A stretch of DNA of 64,000 nt from Croceibacterium_B sp963811255 (GCA_963811255.1 CAWEQI010000005.1:1-64000), one strand, 5' to 3'. Positions 1 through 7,467 are shown, numbered from the stretch's first letter. Notes: generated by a model from the letters alone, not told the origin. Program-made: numbers and translations.

Positions 1-133
1 ACCCGCGTGTAAACGATCCCGGTTGCCGGCGGATTCACCAATCCTATCGACACCGCCGAAAGGGGCCTTTCTCGGCTCGACATCGCGGCTTCCCCCGCTA
101 TCGTCGGCGCCGTCAGGGGGAATTCACGCGCTA

Positions 134-1050
134 ATGGTCGCACTGATATCGACGGTCGCCTATCTCGGGCTCGAGGCGCGCGCGGTCGAAGTGCAGTGCC
201 AGATCGCGCCGGGGCTGCCGAAGTTCTACGTCGTCGGCCTGCCAGACAATTCGGTGCGGGAGAGCCGCGAACGGGTCCATTCGGCGCTGGCGGCGATGGG
301 CCTGCAGCTGCCGCCCAAGCGGATCACCATCAACCTGTCGCCCGCCGATCTTCCCAAGGAAGGCAGCCACTACGACCTGCCGATCGCGCTTGCCCTGCTG
401 GCCGCGATGGGGGTGACCGACGCCGAGCAGCTGGCCGACTGGATCGCCGTCGGCGAGCTGGCGCTCGACGGGCGCATCGTGCCCTCGCCCGGCGTCCTGC
501 TCGCCGCGCTCCACGCCAGCGCCGCCGAGCGCGGGCTGATCTGCCCGGCAGCGCAAGGGGCCGAGGCGCGCTGGGCCAGCGGCATTCCGATCTGCGCCGC
601 GCCTGACTTGGTCAGTCTGCTCAACCACTTGAAGGGCGTGCAGACCCTGCCCGAGCCCAAGATCGGCGAGCCCGAACCGCCCGAGCCCGGGTCGGACCTC
701 AAGATGGTGAAGGGTCAGGAGACCGCCAAGCGCGCGCTCGAGATCGCCGCGGCGGGCGGGCACAACCTCTTGATGATCGGCCCGCCGGGCGCCGGCAAGT
801 CGCTGCTCGCCAGCTGCCTTCCCGGTATCCTGCCCGACATGACCTCGGCTGAGGCACTCGAGGCCTCGATGGTGCAATCGGTTGCAGGCACGCTCGAAGG
901 CGGGCGGATCAGCCGCCGCCGCCCCTATCGCGACCCGCACCATTCGGCTTCGATCGCCGCGCTCACAGGCGGCGGGCTCAGGGTCAAGCCGGGCGAGGTT
1001 AGCCTCGCCCACCTCGGGGTGCTGTTCCTCGACGAATTGCCCGAGTTCCA
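134..1050 (+). pseudogene. comM: comM (YifB-type Mg-chelatase ATPase), 5' part, split by an insertion element
   Basis: This is the N-terminal 305 codons of a YifB/ComM family AAA+ protein, a branch-migration helicase needed for integrating DNA in natural transformation in the bacteria where it has been tested. The start at 134 (MVALISTVAYLG) matches the family N-terminus and has AGGGGGAA about 11 nt upstream; an in-frame ATG at 23 would add 37 unrelated residues. The ChlI-like N-domain is followed by the Walker A motif GPPGAGKS (residues 216-223) and the Walker B-type LFLDELPEF just before the break. Reading on into the insertion gives a stop (TAG, 1061-1063) inside the terminal repeat. Joined to 4649-5240 it would encode 502 residues, normal for the family. 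Confidence 0.93.
1043..1050. repeat. Target-site duplication, left copy (GAGTTCCA)
   Basis: The octamer GAGTTCCA occurs here and again at 4641-4648, directly outside both ends of the inserted element. In an intact gene it would be codons 304-306 (Glu-Phe-Gln). An 8-bp duplication is the size known for the IS1595 family. Confidence 0.95.
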
Positions 1051-1075
1051 CGGCATTAGGTAGCAAACGCAGAAA
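1051..1075 (+). repeat. Left terminal inverted repeat (25 bp)
   Basis: The sequence begins CGGCATTAGGTAGC and ends CGCAGAAA. Its exact reverse complement is at 4616-4640, with no mismatch over 25 bp; identity ends at the next base. It contains an in-frame TAG that terminates the comM 5' part. Confidence 0.95.
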
Positions 1076-1113
1076 GCGCTGCTGCCGATACCCTTGGAAC
1101 GAGGAATTCAAAG

Positions 1114-1212
1114 ATGAATGTGGTACGTGATATAGCGATTGGATGGGATCGACAGAAACTAACTTCGCCAGCCAAATCCTCCCGCCTTGTATTGCGGGAG
1201 TGTGTGCGATGA
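1114..1212 (+). CDS. Possible 32-residue leader peptide of the first passenger gene
   Basis: A short frame starts MNVVRDIAIGWDRQK and ends with TGA overlapping the ATG of the next gene (ATGA at 1209-1212). An AGGA sequence lies about 10 nt upstream of its ATG. Such an overlap suggests translational coupling, but the frame is short and I recognise no family. It could be chance. Confidence 0.3.
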   Translation: MNVVRDIAIGWDRQKLTSPAKSSRLVLRECVR

Positions 1213-1760
1213 CATTCCCCACACTCCAACCTGAAATCGGTCTGCCGTTAATCGCTCTTTTAATCGGCTTGTGGATTCATAGCGACTTCAACAAATTTGC
1301 GGAAGCGTTTCCATTTCTACGACGTTTTCAAACTAAACCCCTAACGTTTCAACAAGTATGTATGAGAGTGTTGAATGTATCAGACTGGCAAGCCGAAGAG
1401 GATGACGAAGCATTTACGCGATTCAAAGATGAAATTCGCAACGGAGTTTTGGATAGCAACATAATTACTTCGGGGTTACCCGTAACAGGTTTTGAATTTC
1501 ATCGGCATGTAATTGATCGCGCTGAATGGCGGAACGCCGAATTTTTGCCAGATAGAATCATCGAAACAAATGAAGCTGATGTATTGTCCACAGGAGTCGA
1601 AATATACAAAAATATACAATTTTCGCGGCGAGAAACTTTAAATCGGTGGCCTAAATCTAATTTTGGGCAAGGTGCCGTTGCCGATCTGGTGAAAGCCAAG
1701 ATTGAAATGCGTAAAAAGAAAGCACTCAATCCCGCAACTGCAAGGACAACGCCCCAATAA
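1209..1760 (+). CDS. Passenger gene: unknown protein with one N-terminal membrane segment (183 aa)
   Basis: I do not recognise the family. The chosen ATG (MTFPTLQPEIG) has GCGGGAG 8 nt upstream; an ATG at 1143 is also open but lacks a site. Residues about 10-23 (LPLIALLIGLWIHS) form a hydrophobic segment, followed by a mixed, charged, probably cytosolic domain and a Lys-rich C-terminus. Base composition is clearly more AT-rich than the flanking chromosome, which fits foreign cargo. It lies between the left inverted repeat and a gene on the opposite strand, whose 3' end it overlaps by 35 nt. Confidence 0.65.
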   Translation: MTFPTLQPEIGLPLIALLIGLWIHSDFNKFAEAFPFLRRFQTKPLTFQQVCMRVLNVSDWQAEEDDEAFTRFKDEIRNGVLDSNIITSGLPVTGFEFHRHVIDRAEWRNAEFLPDRIIETNEADVLSTGVEIYKNIQFSRRETLNRWPKSNFGQGAVADLVKAKIEMRKKKALNPATARTTPQ

Positions 1761-1968
1761 CCTCTAAACACTGTAGCAAGAATGCAGCCGTGAAGCCACC
1801 ACGGCTGATCTTGTTGTTGAGGTTGCGCTCGTTCTCCGTAACGCCGATTGTCGCCAGCTTCTCCGCCAGCGTCGCATAGGTGATCCCTCGCCGCTTCAAC
1901 TCGCCTTTCAACAGGTTCTTTGCGCGAGTCTCATACTCGACAGTCGCAGGGTCTGTCTTAGCCGCCAT
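1726..1968 (-). CDS. DUF6471-domain protein, passenger gene (80 aa)
   Basis: The protein reads as a small helical domain of the DUF6471 type: an ELKRRGITYATLAEKLA segment, then NLNNKISRGGF and FLLQCLEVIGA. The layout resembles a small XRE-like helix-turn-helix, so DNA binding is plausible but not shown. It is divergent from the transposase, with a 98-nt gap that holds a dyad (1983-2000) and a promoter-like sequence, and its 3' end overlaps that of the 1209-1760 gene. A self-regulating or transposition-controlling role is inference from this position only. Confidence 0.75.
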   Translation of the reverse strand: MAAKTDPATVEYETRAKNLLKGELKRRGITYATLAEKLATIGVTENERNLNNKISRGGFTAAFLLQCLEVIGALSLQLRD

Positions 1969-1982
1969 ATCTGCCTCCGAAA

Positions 1983-2000
1983 ATCATCATATTCGATGAT
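1983..2000. promoter_or_regulatory. Dyad ATCATC-N6-GATGAT between DUF6471 gene and transposase
   Basis: The arms ATCATC (1983-1988) and GATGAT (1995-2000) are exact inverted repeats around ATATTC. The dyad lies 15 nt upstream of the DUF6471 start codon and just upstream of the candidate transposase promoter, so it is well placed for an operator. No protein is shown to bind it. Confidence 0.35.
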
Positions 2001-2008
2001 ATATACCC

Positions 2009-2037
2009 TTGACATTGATGGTGCAAGTCAGCATATC
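2009..2037 (+). promoter_or_regulatory. Candidate promoter for the transposase
   Basis: A perfect TTGACA (2009-2014) is followed after 17 nt by CATATC (2032-2037), which matches the -10 consensus at three positions. The transposase ATG lies 30 nt downstream. The perfect -35 and correct spacing support it; the weak -10 limits confidence. Confidence 0.4.
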
Positions 2038-2066
2038 CGGTGTGGAACAGCACTGGATACGATGAC

Positions 2067-3026
2067 ATGGCACAACACTTCCTCCTTTCCGCCGCTGCTC
2101 GCACGATCAGCCTTCGCTCGGTTTACACGATGGGCGAGGACAAGGCGTATGCGCTATTCCGGTCGCTCCGGTGGCCCGAGACGGACGGTGACGCTGTGTG
2201 TCCGCGCTGTGGCGGTGTGGATGCCTATGACATTCCAACTCGCCGCAAGTTCCAGTGTAAGGCTTGCGGGCATCAGTTCAGCGTCACCAGCGGCACGATG
2301 TTCGCCGGTCGCAAATTGTCCTTCACTGACTTGCTCGCCGCAATCGTTCTGTTCGTGAACGGCGCAAAGGGTGTGTCGGCGCTGCAAATCAGCCGCGATA
2401 TGGACGTGCAGTATAAGACGGCATACGTCCTCTGTCAGAAGTTGCGCGAAGCGATGGCGCTTGAGGACAAGGGGCAGCGCCTGGACGGCGTTGTGGAGGT
2501 CGATGGGGCCTATTTCGGCGGTTATGTGAAACCGGCCAACCGCAAGGCTGACCGGATCGACCGTCGCACCTTGCTCGCCCGTACTGGCAAGCGTCAGTCG
2601 GTCGTCGTGATCCGCGAGCGCGATGGTGACATGCTGACGTTTGTCGGCAAAAGCGAAGCGGAGGGTGTCGCCGCTCTGTCCGGTTGCGTCGATCCTAGCG
2701 CCGTTATCCACGCCGACGAAGCAAGTCATTGGGATGCGCTGCACGGTCGCTACGTCGCCCATCGGATCAATCACAGTGAGGCTTATTCGCTCAATGGCGC
2801 TTGCACGAACCAAGCGGAATCGTTTTTCTCACGGCTGCGTCGTGCCGAAATCGGAACTCATCACCATATCGCGGGTAAGTATCTCGCCTTCTATGCTGCG
2901 GAAATGGCATGGCGCGAGGACAACAGGCGCGCATCGAACGGTGAGCAGACCATGATGGTTGCCGGAGCCGCGATGAAGGGGCGGGTGAGCCGCCAATGGA
3001 AAGGGTATTGGCAGCGGGCCGCGTGA
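2067..3026 (+). CDS. tnpA: IS1595-family transposase (319 aa)
   Basis: The protein has the two-part IS1595 layout. An N-terminal zinc ribbon uses C45-P-R-C48 and C64-K-A-C67. It is followed by an ISXO2-like DDE domain with D146 (VVEVDGAYFGG), D217 (IHADEASHW) and a third acidic residue E251 (TNQAESFFSRLRRAEIG), then the conserved GTHHHI segment. Start at MAQHFLLSAAARTISL matches the family; a GTG at 2040 is an in-frame alternative. It appears intact and should cut at the 25-bp repeats bounding the element. Its stop overlaps the next gene's ATG. Confidence 0.95.
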   Translation: MAQHFLLSAAARTISLRSVYTMGEDKAYALFRSLRWPETDGDAVCPRCGGVDAYDIPTRRKFQCKACGHQFSVTSGTMFAGRKLSFTDLLAAIVLFVNGAKGVSALQISRDMDVQYKTAYVLCQKLREAMALEDKGQRLDGVVEVDGAYFGGYVKPANRKADRIDRRTLLARTGKRQSVVVIRERDGDMLTFVGKSEAEGVAALSGCVDPSAVIHADEASHWDALHGRYVAHRINHSEAYSLNGACTNQAESFFSRLRRAEIGTHHHIAGKYLAFYAAEMAWREDNRRASNGEQTMMVAGAAMKGRVSRQWKGYWQRAA

Positions 3027-3634
3027 TGGACATGCAGACTTTGCCAGACATTCAAACCGTTCGACGGATGGCCGCTAAGGAAGCCGTCGAGTGTTTGAAA
3101 CTGTTGAAGCCGGGAGCGATACCTACCGTCACATTACTCCTTGAAGATGCACAACATCTCCATCCTAAAGCAATCTGTGCAGCATATCGCGCTCGCGGCG
3201 CACAGATAACCGATGACGAAAAGAAAGCTTTTAAAATACGCGGTAATGCCTCAATGAGTTACAAGGCGTTAGATGAAATATATGACGCTGGATTGGGAAA
3301 TCCCATACACGCACATGAAACGACACTGTTGCGCGCTGCTTTTGTGATGTTTCGATATCATAACGCTTCATCCATCGAGCGAATGATGATTGAACATCCA
3401 GATCATCCACCAGAAATACAATACGACATGGTTCATCCCGACGCTTGCGCAGTTTGCAGCGCTCTGCATCGCAAACCAGTACCACCCGATTGGGGGATTT
3501 TCCCTCCTGGAGGTTGCAGTTGCACAACCGCTCCTTACGGTCTGCATGTCCACATCGACTACATCGGAGTCCAACTGGCAAAGGAGGCTGCGCAGCGGAA
3601 TGTATTCGAAAAAGTCAAACGACTCTTCCGCTGA
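3026..3634 (+). CDS. Passenger gene coupled to transposase: Cys-rich, MuF-like C-terminal motif (202 aa)
   Basis: The ATG at 3026 shares one base with the transposase stop (TGATG), so the two are probably translated together; an upstream in-frame ATG at 2996 lies inside the transposase. The C-terminal part reads HPDACAVCSALH followed about 20 residues later by PPGGCSC (C141, C144, C164, C166). This resembles the C-terminal Cys/His pattern of phage Mu gpF/SPP1 gp7-like head-morphogenesis proteins, which also occurs in MuF-linked toxins. The match is by eye and partial. The N-terminal two thirds are helical and unrecognised. Base composition is AT-richer than the transposase. Confidence 0.65.
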   Translation: MDMQTLPDIQTVRRMAAKEAVECLKLLKPGAIPTVTLLLEDAQHLHPKAICAAYRARGAQITDDEKKAFKIRGNASMSYKALDEIYDAGLGNPIHAHETTLLRAAFVMFRYHNASSIERMMIEHPDHPPEIQYDMVHPDACAVCSALHRKPVPPDWGIFPPGGCSCTTAPYGLHVHIDYIGVQLAKEAAQRNVFEKVKRLFR

Positions 3635-3667
3635 GTTGGATTATACACTAGAAGGGAGGGGAGGTGT

Positions 3668-3688
3668 CAGGGGAGGACTAGTCCCCTG
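3668..3688. repeat. Short inverted repeat CAGGGGA-N7-TCCCCTG
   Basis: A 7-bp perfect stem with a 7-nt loop follows the end of the 3026-3634 gene by 34 nt. There is no T-run after it, so it is not a convincing rho-independent terminator, though it may be a transcript-end hairpin. Confidence 0.35.
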
Positions 3689-3696
3689 AGCAGCCT

Positions 3697-3951
3697 ATGA
3701 TGACAGACGCCAGTCCGCGCGACCCTTATACGCGCGATGGAGGCGTTATGTCTAGTCCCCTCAAACTACTCCCCTTTAAGTCTTGGCAAATACGTAAAGT
3801 GAATGAAGATCGCTTTCACTTCTGTATTTGTAGCGATGGTGTCATTAATCAGTGGTGGGGTTGTTCAATCAGTGATCTTTTTGAATATCTTTCCCGTCAG
3901 GACTTCCCTGAGTTGTGCAATGTTGCCGGTAAACTCACGACCGTCGATTGA
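3697..3951 (+). CDS. Possible small passenger gene, unknown (up to 84 aa)
   Basis: The open frame reads as a plausible small soluble protein (SWQIRKVNEDRFHFCICSDG, then LFEYLSRQDFPELC). The start is uncertain; an internal ATG at 3748 would give a shorter form. Its 3' end overlaps the minus-strand gene 3865-4104 by 87 nt in antisense, so one of the two may be spurious. No family recognised. Confidence 0.35.
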   Translation: MMTDASPRDPYTRDGGVMSSPLKLLPFKSWQIRKVNEDRFHFCICSDGVINQWWGCSISDLFEYLSRQDFPELCNVAGKLTTVD

Positions 3952-4104
3952 TTTCGGATCAAGAGCACCAGACTTGCACCATTCGAATGATCCAAACCGA
4001 TCGGTGCCTATATATTTTTGAAGGAAGATGACTGTGATTCGTTCACCGTCGTCTGATTCGTAATCGGCGCGATGATCTTCTTCTGTTTTATATTGTGTAG
4101 TCAC
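3865..4104 (-). CDS. Passenger gene: unknown small acidic protein (79 aa)
   Basis: The frame starts MTTQYKTEEDHRADYESDDG and continues with an alternating pattern (ERITVIFLQKYIG) typical of a small alpha/beta protein. It is the downstream member of a minus-strand pair, 31 nt after 4136-4573, and would be transcribed from the right end of the element inward. I recognise no family. Confidence 0.5.
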   Translation of the reverse strand: MTTQYKTEEDHRADYESDDGERITVIFLQKYIGTDRFGSFEWCKSGALDPKSIDGREFTGNIAQLREVLTGKIFKKITD

Positions 4105-4135
4105 ATCACCCTCCCGAACTCGTCAGGAGTGCAAT

Positions 4136-4573
4136 CTAACCCTGTCGCAACGCCCATGATAGCGATGATCCGCGTTGTTGCGTTGGAACGACCAACTGGC
4201 GTTCACGAAGGTGTCGCAGCGCTGCACCGATCCGTTTGCGCATTGTTTTCACCAGTCGCTTGTCGCTGGTGTTCAACGCGCGATCCTCCATGAGTGAGAG
4301 CGTAATTGTTTCACCTTGCATCGGCTCAGTCGCGTCACGTAGTATTTCGAGGATCGCGCGCGTCACCTGTCCTTTGAATGCGGCGTGACGCGGTGGAAGC
4401 GGTTTGGGACGTATCTCGTCCAGATCAATGTCGGGTTGAAATAGCCGGATCGTGCAATCGATGTGATCCATGTCGATCATGGCTTTGTGCAGCCGGTCCT
4501 GTAGCCCTTCGACTGTCCCGGCCAGTTCGGATCGTTTGCGGAGCAATCCGCTCAGTGTATGCTCGTTTTCCAT
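4136..4573 (-). CDS. Passenger gene: unknown protein with coiled-coil start and winged-helix-like C-terminus (145 aa)
   Basis: The N-terminal 45 residues (LLRKRSELAGTVEGLQDRLH and following) look like a coiled coil. Next is the linker RPKPLPPRHAAFKGQVTR, then a helical domain (ILEILRDATEPMQGETITLS and KRIGAALRHLRERQLVV) that has the feel of a winged helix. The pattern resembles a widespread alphaproteobacterial hypothetical family linked to mobile DNA, but that is memory, not a search. The gene starts 42 nt inside the right inverted repeat and faces into the element. Confidence 0.65.
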   Translation of the reverse strand: MENEHTLSGLLRKRSELAGTVEGLQDRLHKAMIDMDHIDCTIRLFQPDIDLDEIRPKPLPPRHAAFKGQVTRAILEILRDATEPMQGETITLSLMEDRALNTSDKRLVKTMRKRIGAALRHLRERQLVVPTQQRGSSLSWALRQG

Positions 4574-4615
4574 ACTGTCAGAGTAGCGAAACAGCGGAAA
4601 TCAGCCACTTTTTCA

Positions 4616-4640
4616 TTTCTGCGTTTGCTACCTAATGCCG
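4616..4640 (-). repeat. Right terminal inverted repeat (25 bp)
   Basis: This is the exact reverse complement of 1051-1075. It contains an ATG (4635-4637) that happens to be in frame with the remaining comM codons. Confidence 0.95.
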
Positions 4641-4648
4641 GAGTTCCA
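4641..4648. repeat. Target-site duplication, right copy (GAGTTCCA)
   Basis: Second copy of the octamer at 1043-1050, abutting the right terminal repeat. Confidence 0.95.
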
Positions 4649-5240
4649 GCGCCCGGTGCTCAATTCGCTGCGCCAGCCGCTCGAGACTGGCGAAGTCACC
4701 GTCGCCCGCGCCAACGCCCACGTCACTTATCCGGCGCGGGTGCAGCTGGTCGCGGCGATGAATCCGTGCCGCTGCGGCCACCTCGGCGACGCCGCGCTCG
4801 CCTGCTCCAGGGCTCCGCGCTGCGCCGCCGATTACCAGAGTAAGGTCTCCGGCCCGCTACTCGACCGGATCGACCTCCACGTCGAAGTCGATCCGGTCAG
4901 CGCCAGCGACCTCGCCTTGCCCCCGCCGGCCGAAGGCAGCGCCGAAGTCGCGGCGCGGGTCGCCGCCGCCCGCGCGATCCAGACCGCCCGCTCGGCCGAG
5001 ACCGGCGCGCGGACCAACGCCGAGCTCGACGGCGACGCGCTCGAGAAACACGCCACCCCCGACGAGCCCGGTCGCAAGCTGCTGATGCAGGCCGCCGAGG
5101 CGATGCGCCTCTCGGCTCGCGGCTACACCCGCATGCGCCGCGTCGCCCGCACCATCGCCGACCTCGCCGGCGCCGAGCAAGTCGGCCGCATCCACGTCGC
5201 CGAAGCGCTCAGCTACCGCAGGCAGCCGCCGCGGGCGTAG
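4641..5240 (+). pseudogene. comM: comM, 3' part, separated by the insertion element
   Basis: The frame continues FQRPVLNSLRQPLETGEV directly where the 5' part stops, then holds the zinc-like Cys cluster (NPCRCGHLGD, with ACSRAPRC), the arginine-finger region SGPLLDRIDLHVEV, and the C-terminal lid (ARGYTRMRRVARTIADL) usual in ComM. It ends normally at 5240. An ATG provided by the right terminal repeat at 4635 leaves an open 201-codon frame, but this fragment lacks Walker A and most of the ATPase core, so activity is unlikely. Confidence 0.92.
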
Positions 5241-5271
5241 CCTTCGGAATGGGTGGCAAGCGGAATTGATC

Positions 5272-5475
5272 TCATCGGCTCAAGCGGAGCCGCCTAAGCG
5301 CCTGCAAGCGATCCTCCTCGGGCCAATGTTCGCGGTCCGCCTGGTCGATCAGGCGCAGCAACTCCGTGAAGCAGGGCGCCTCGTGGATCGGGAACACTTT
5401 CTTGAGCGCCGATCCATACTTATCGAACTGGCTCTTGGTAAGGAGTCCGACAGCGACAATTCTGTCCCCAGACAT
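5272..5475 (-). CDS. Small conserved-looking hypothetical protein (67 aa)
   Basis: The protein reads MSGDRIVAVGLLTKSQFDKY with a later segment PCFTELLRLIDQADREHW, and has an AGGA about 9 nt before the ATG. The composition and codon use fit the chromosome. I recall similar short sphingomonad proteins but assign no function. It is convergent with the end of comM. Confidence 0.6.
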   Translation of the reverse strand: MSGDRIVAVGLLTKSQFDKYGSALKKVFPIHEAPCFTELLRLIDQADREHWPEEDRLQALRRLRLSR

Positions 5476-5706
5476 GTCGGTGCATCCTTATGCATGGCCT
5501 CCCCTCTTGGGTCGTATCTTTGTTAACTCAATAAGTTGAAGATGTTTCCCCCGCCGGCGGACAGGAGAACCGCATCAAGTGCCGCAACTTCGCCGAACTA
5601 GGATGCGCTAGCCTGGATCGCGGATCGAGCCTGCCAGGCCGCACGCGGGGTTGCCGCGACGCGCGTTCACTCCTAGCGAAGCGCGGGGGCGACTGCGGAC
5701 AGGTGA

Positions 5707-7467
5707 ATGGACCGACCCCGTTTCAGGCAACCCGTCTACCTGCGGCACCCGGTCTACCGCAGCCGCTCGTGGCTGCGCTCGAGCGACCTGTCGCTGATCC
5801 TGGTGGCAGCGGGGATCGGCGCCTTCGCCGGACTGGCCACCGTGGCAATTGCAAACTTGGCTCACAGCCTGCAGCATGTATTTTACGGCGTCGGCATCAA
5901 CCGACTGAGCGCCCTCGCCTCGATCCACCATCCGGCCAAGCTGCTGTTCCTGCCGCTCGGAGGGGCGATCCTCGGCGGCATCTACTGGTTGTCGCGCAAG
6001 CGCTCGGCGCCGGTCGACGTGGTCGAGGCGAATGCGCTGCACGGCGGGCGCATTCCCCAAGCTGACACCTGGTGGGTGTGCCTGCAGACGATCGTCTCCA
6101 ACGGCTTCGGCGCCTCCGTCGGGCTTGAGGCGGCCTATGCCCAGGCCGGCGGCGGGATCGCCTCGGTTGTCGGGCGCTGGCTGCGCCTGCGCCGGATGGA
6201 CATGCGCCGGCTGGTCGGCGCCGGCGCGGGGGCGGCGATCGGCGCCGCCTTCGCCGCCCCGCTGACCGGTGCGTTCTACGGCTTCGAAGTGGTGATCGGG
6301 GCCTACACGCCCGCCGCGATCGCCCCGGTCACCGCCGCCGCGCTGGCCGCCGCGCTGGTCACCCGCGCGTCGGGCGAGACGCCGTACCTCACGGTCGTCA
6401 GCATCCCCGAGCAGATCACCACCATCGATTATCTGCTGTTCATCGGCCTTGGCGTCATATGCGCGGTGGCCGGCATCCTGATGATGCGGGCCCAGACTCA
6501 GATCGAGCGGTGGATCGCCCGCACGCCGCTGCCGAGCCAATGGCGCCCGGTGCTGGGCGGACTGCTAATGATGCCGATAGCGTGGATGAGCCCGCAGGCG
6601 CTGTCCTCGGGTCACGGTGCGCTGCGGCTGGAGATCGCCCTCGAACCCGCGTTCACGGTGCTGGCGGTGATCTTCGCGCTCAAGGCGGCCGCCTCGATCG
6701 TCTCACTCAGCTTCGGCTTCCGTGGTGGATTGTTCTTCGCCTCGCTGTTCCTCGGCTCGATGCTCGGGCCGATCTACGCCCAGCTGGTCAACGCCGCCTT
6801 CGGCCATCCGGTCGTCGGCGATGTGGATGCGGCGCTGGTCGGCATGGCAGCGTTCGCCACCACCGTGGTCGGCGCGCCGATGACGCTGGCGCTGCTGGTG
6901 CTCGAAACGACGCACGACTTCGCCCTCACCGGCGTGGTAATCGCCGCCTCGCTGTGCGCCAGCGCGTTCACCCGGGCGAACTTCGGCTATTCGTTCTCCA
7001 CCTGGCGCTTTCACATGCGTGGCTCGGCCGTCCGCAGCCCACGCGACATCGGCTGGAGCAAGGCCATCACCGCCCGCCGCCTGATGCGCCGCGATGCGAC
7101 GCTGGTGCCCGAATCCGCCACCGTGGCCGAGTTTCGGGCCAGGGTGCCGCTCGGCTCGACCAGCCGCGTGCTGCTGTGTGGGCCGGAACGCGAATACTGC
7201 GGCATCGTCGAGACCGCGCGCGCCTACGATCCGGCACTCGATCCCGATTCGCCGGTCGCCGCGATCGCCGAGCTTGAGGACGACGCCATTCCCCCGAGCG
7301 CGGACATCGGCCAGGTCCTCGACTGTTTCGAGCAGCTCGGTACCGAAGACCTGGCGGTGGTCGACGGCCGCGGGCGGATCCTGGGCGTGGTCACCGAAAA
7401 ATACGCTCACCGCCGCTACATCGAGGAAAGCGAGAAGACTCAGAGCCAGCTGTTCGGCGAAGGTTAG
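5707..7467 (+). CDS. ClC-family chloride channel/transporter with C-terminal CBS region (586 aa)
   Basis: An inner-membrane ClC protein, moving chloride or another anion, possibly in exchange for protons. About ten hydrophobic segments fill residues 28-440. The gating-glutamate motif is GASVGLEAAYAQ with E141, a variant of the usual GREGP. GAAIGAAFAAPLTGAFYGFE is a typical helix-H/I signature. The later GGLFFASLFLG stands where GxFxP normally sits and lacks the proline. The last 140 residues hold CBS-like sequence ending EDLAVVDGRGRILGVVTEK. It stands alone, 72 nt before tatA. Confidence 0.88.
   Translation: MDRPRFRQPVYLRHPVYRSRSWLRSSDLSLILVAAGIGAFAGLATVAIANLAHSLQHVFYGVGINRLSALASIHHPAKLLFLPLGGAILGGIYWLSRKRSAPVDVVEANALHGGRIPQADTWWVCLQTIVSNGFGASVGLEAAYAQAGGGIASVVGRWLRLRRMDMRRLVGAGAGAAIGAAFAAPLTGAFYGFEVVIGAYTPAAIAPVTAAALAAALVTRASGETPYLTVVSIPEQITTIDYLLFIGLGVICAVAGILMMRAQTQIERWIARTPLPSQWRPVLGGLLMMPIAWMSPQALSSGHGALRLEIALEPAFTVLAVIFALKAAASIVSLSFGFRGGLFFASLFLGSMLGPIYAQLVNAAFGHPVVGDVDAALVGMAAFATTVVGAPMTLALLVLETTHDFALTGVVIAASLCASAFTRANFGYSFSTWRFHMRGSAVRSPRDIGWSKAITARRLMRRDATLVPESATVAEFRARVPLGSTSRVLLCGPEREYCGIVETARAYDPALDPDSPVAAIAELEDDAIPPSADIGQVLDCFEQLGTEDLAVVDGRGRILGVVTEKYAHRRYIEESEKTQSQLFGEG

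Larger units (their letters stand above)
1051..4640. mobile_element. IS1595-family element with passenger genes, 3590 bp, inserted in comM
   Basis: The element is bounded by perfect 25-bp inverted repeats (1051-1075 and 4616-4640) and flanked by an 8-bp direct repeat. It encodes one IS1595-type DDE transposase (2067-3026) and at least five other plausible genes, several visibly AT-richer than the chromosome. Ordinary IS1595-family elements carry little more than the transposase; some members are known to carry passenger genes, and this fits that class. Perfect repeats, a clean duplication and an intact transposase imply a recent insertion and a possibly still mobile element. Confidence 0.93.

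Noticed and set aside
1..133. TAA at 10-12 as the end of an upstream gene, and the ATG at 23 as the comM start
   Set aside because: Only three codons precede the stop, and the 37 residues after ATG 23 do not resemble ComM N-termini.
131..1222. Long minus-strand frame opposite comM
   Set aside because: It is an antisense shadow of high-GC coding sequence, with low-complexity Arg/Gly-rich translation.
1076..4615. Whether the insertion is a composite of two IS elements
   Set aside because: There is only one transposase and one pair of terminal repeats, with no internal copies of the ends.
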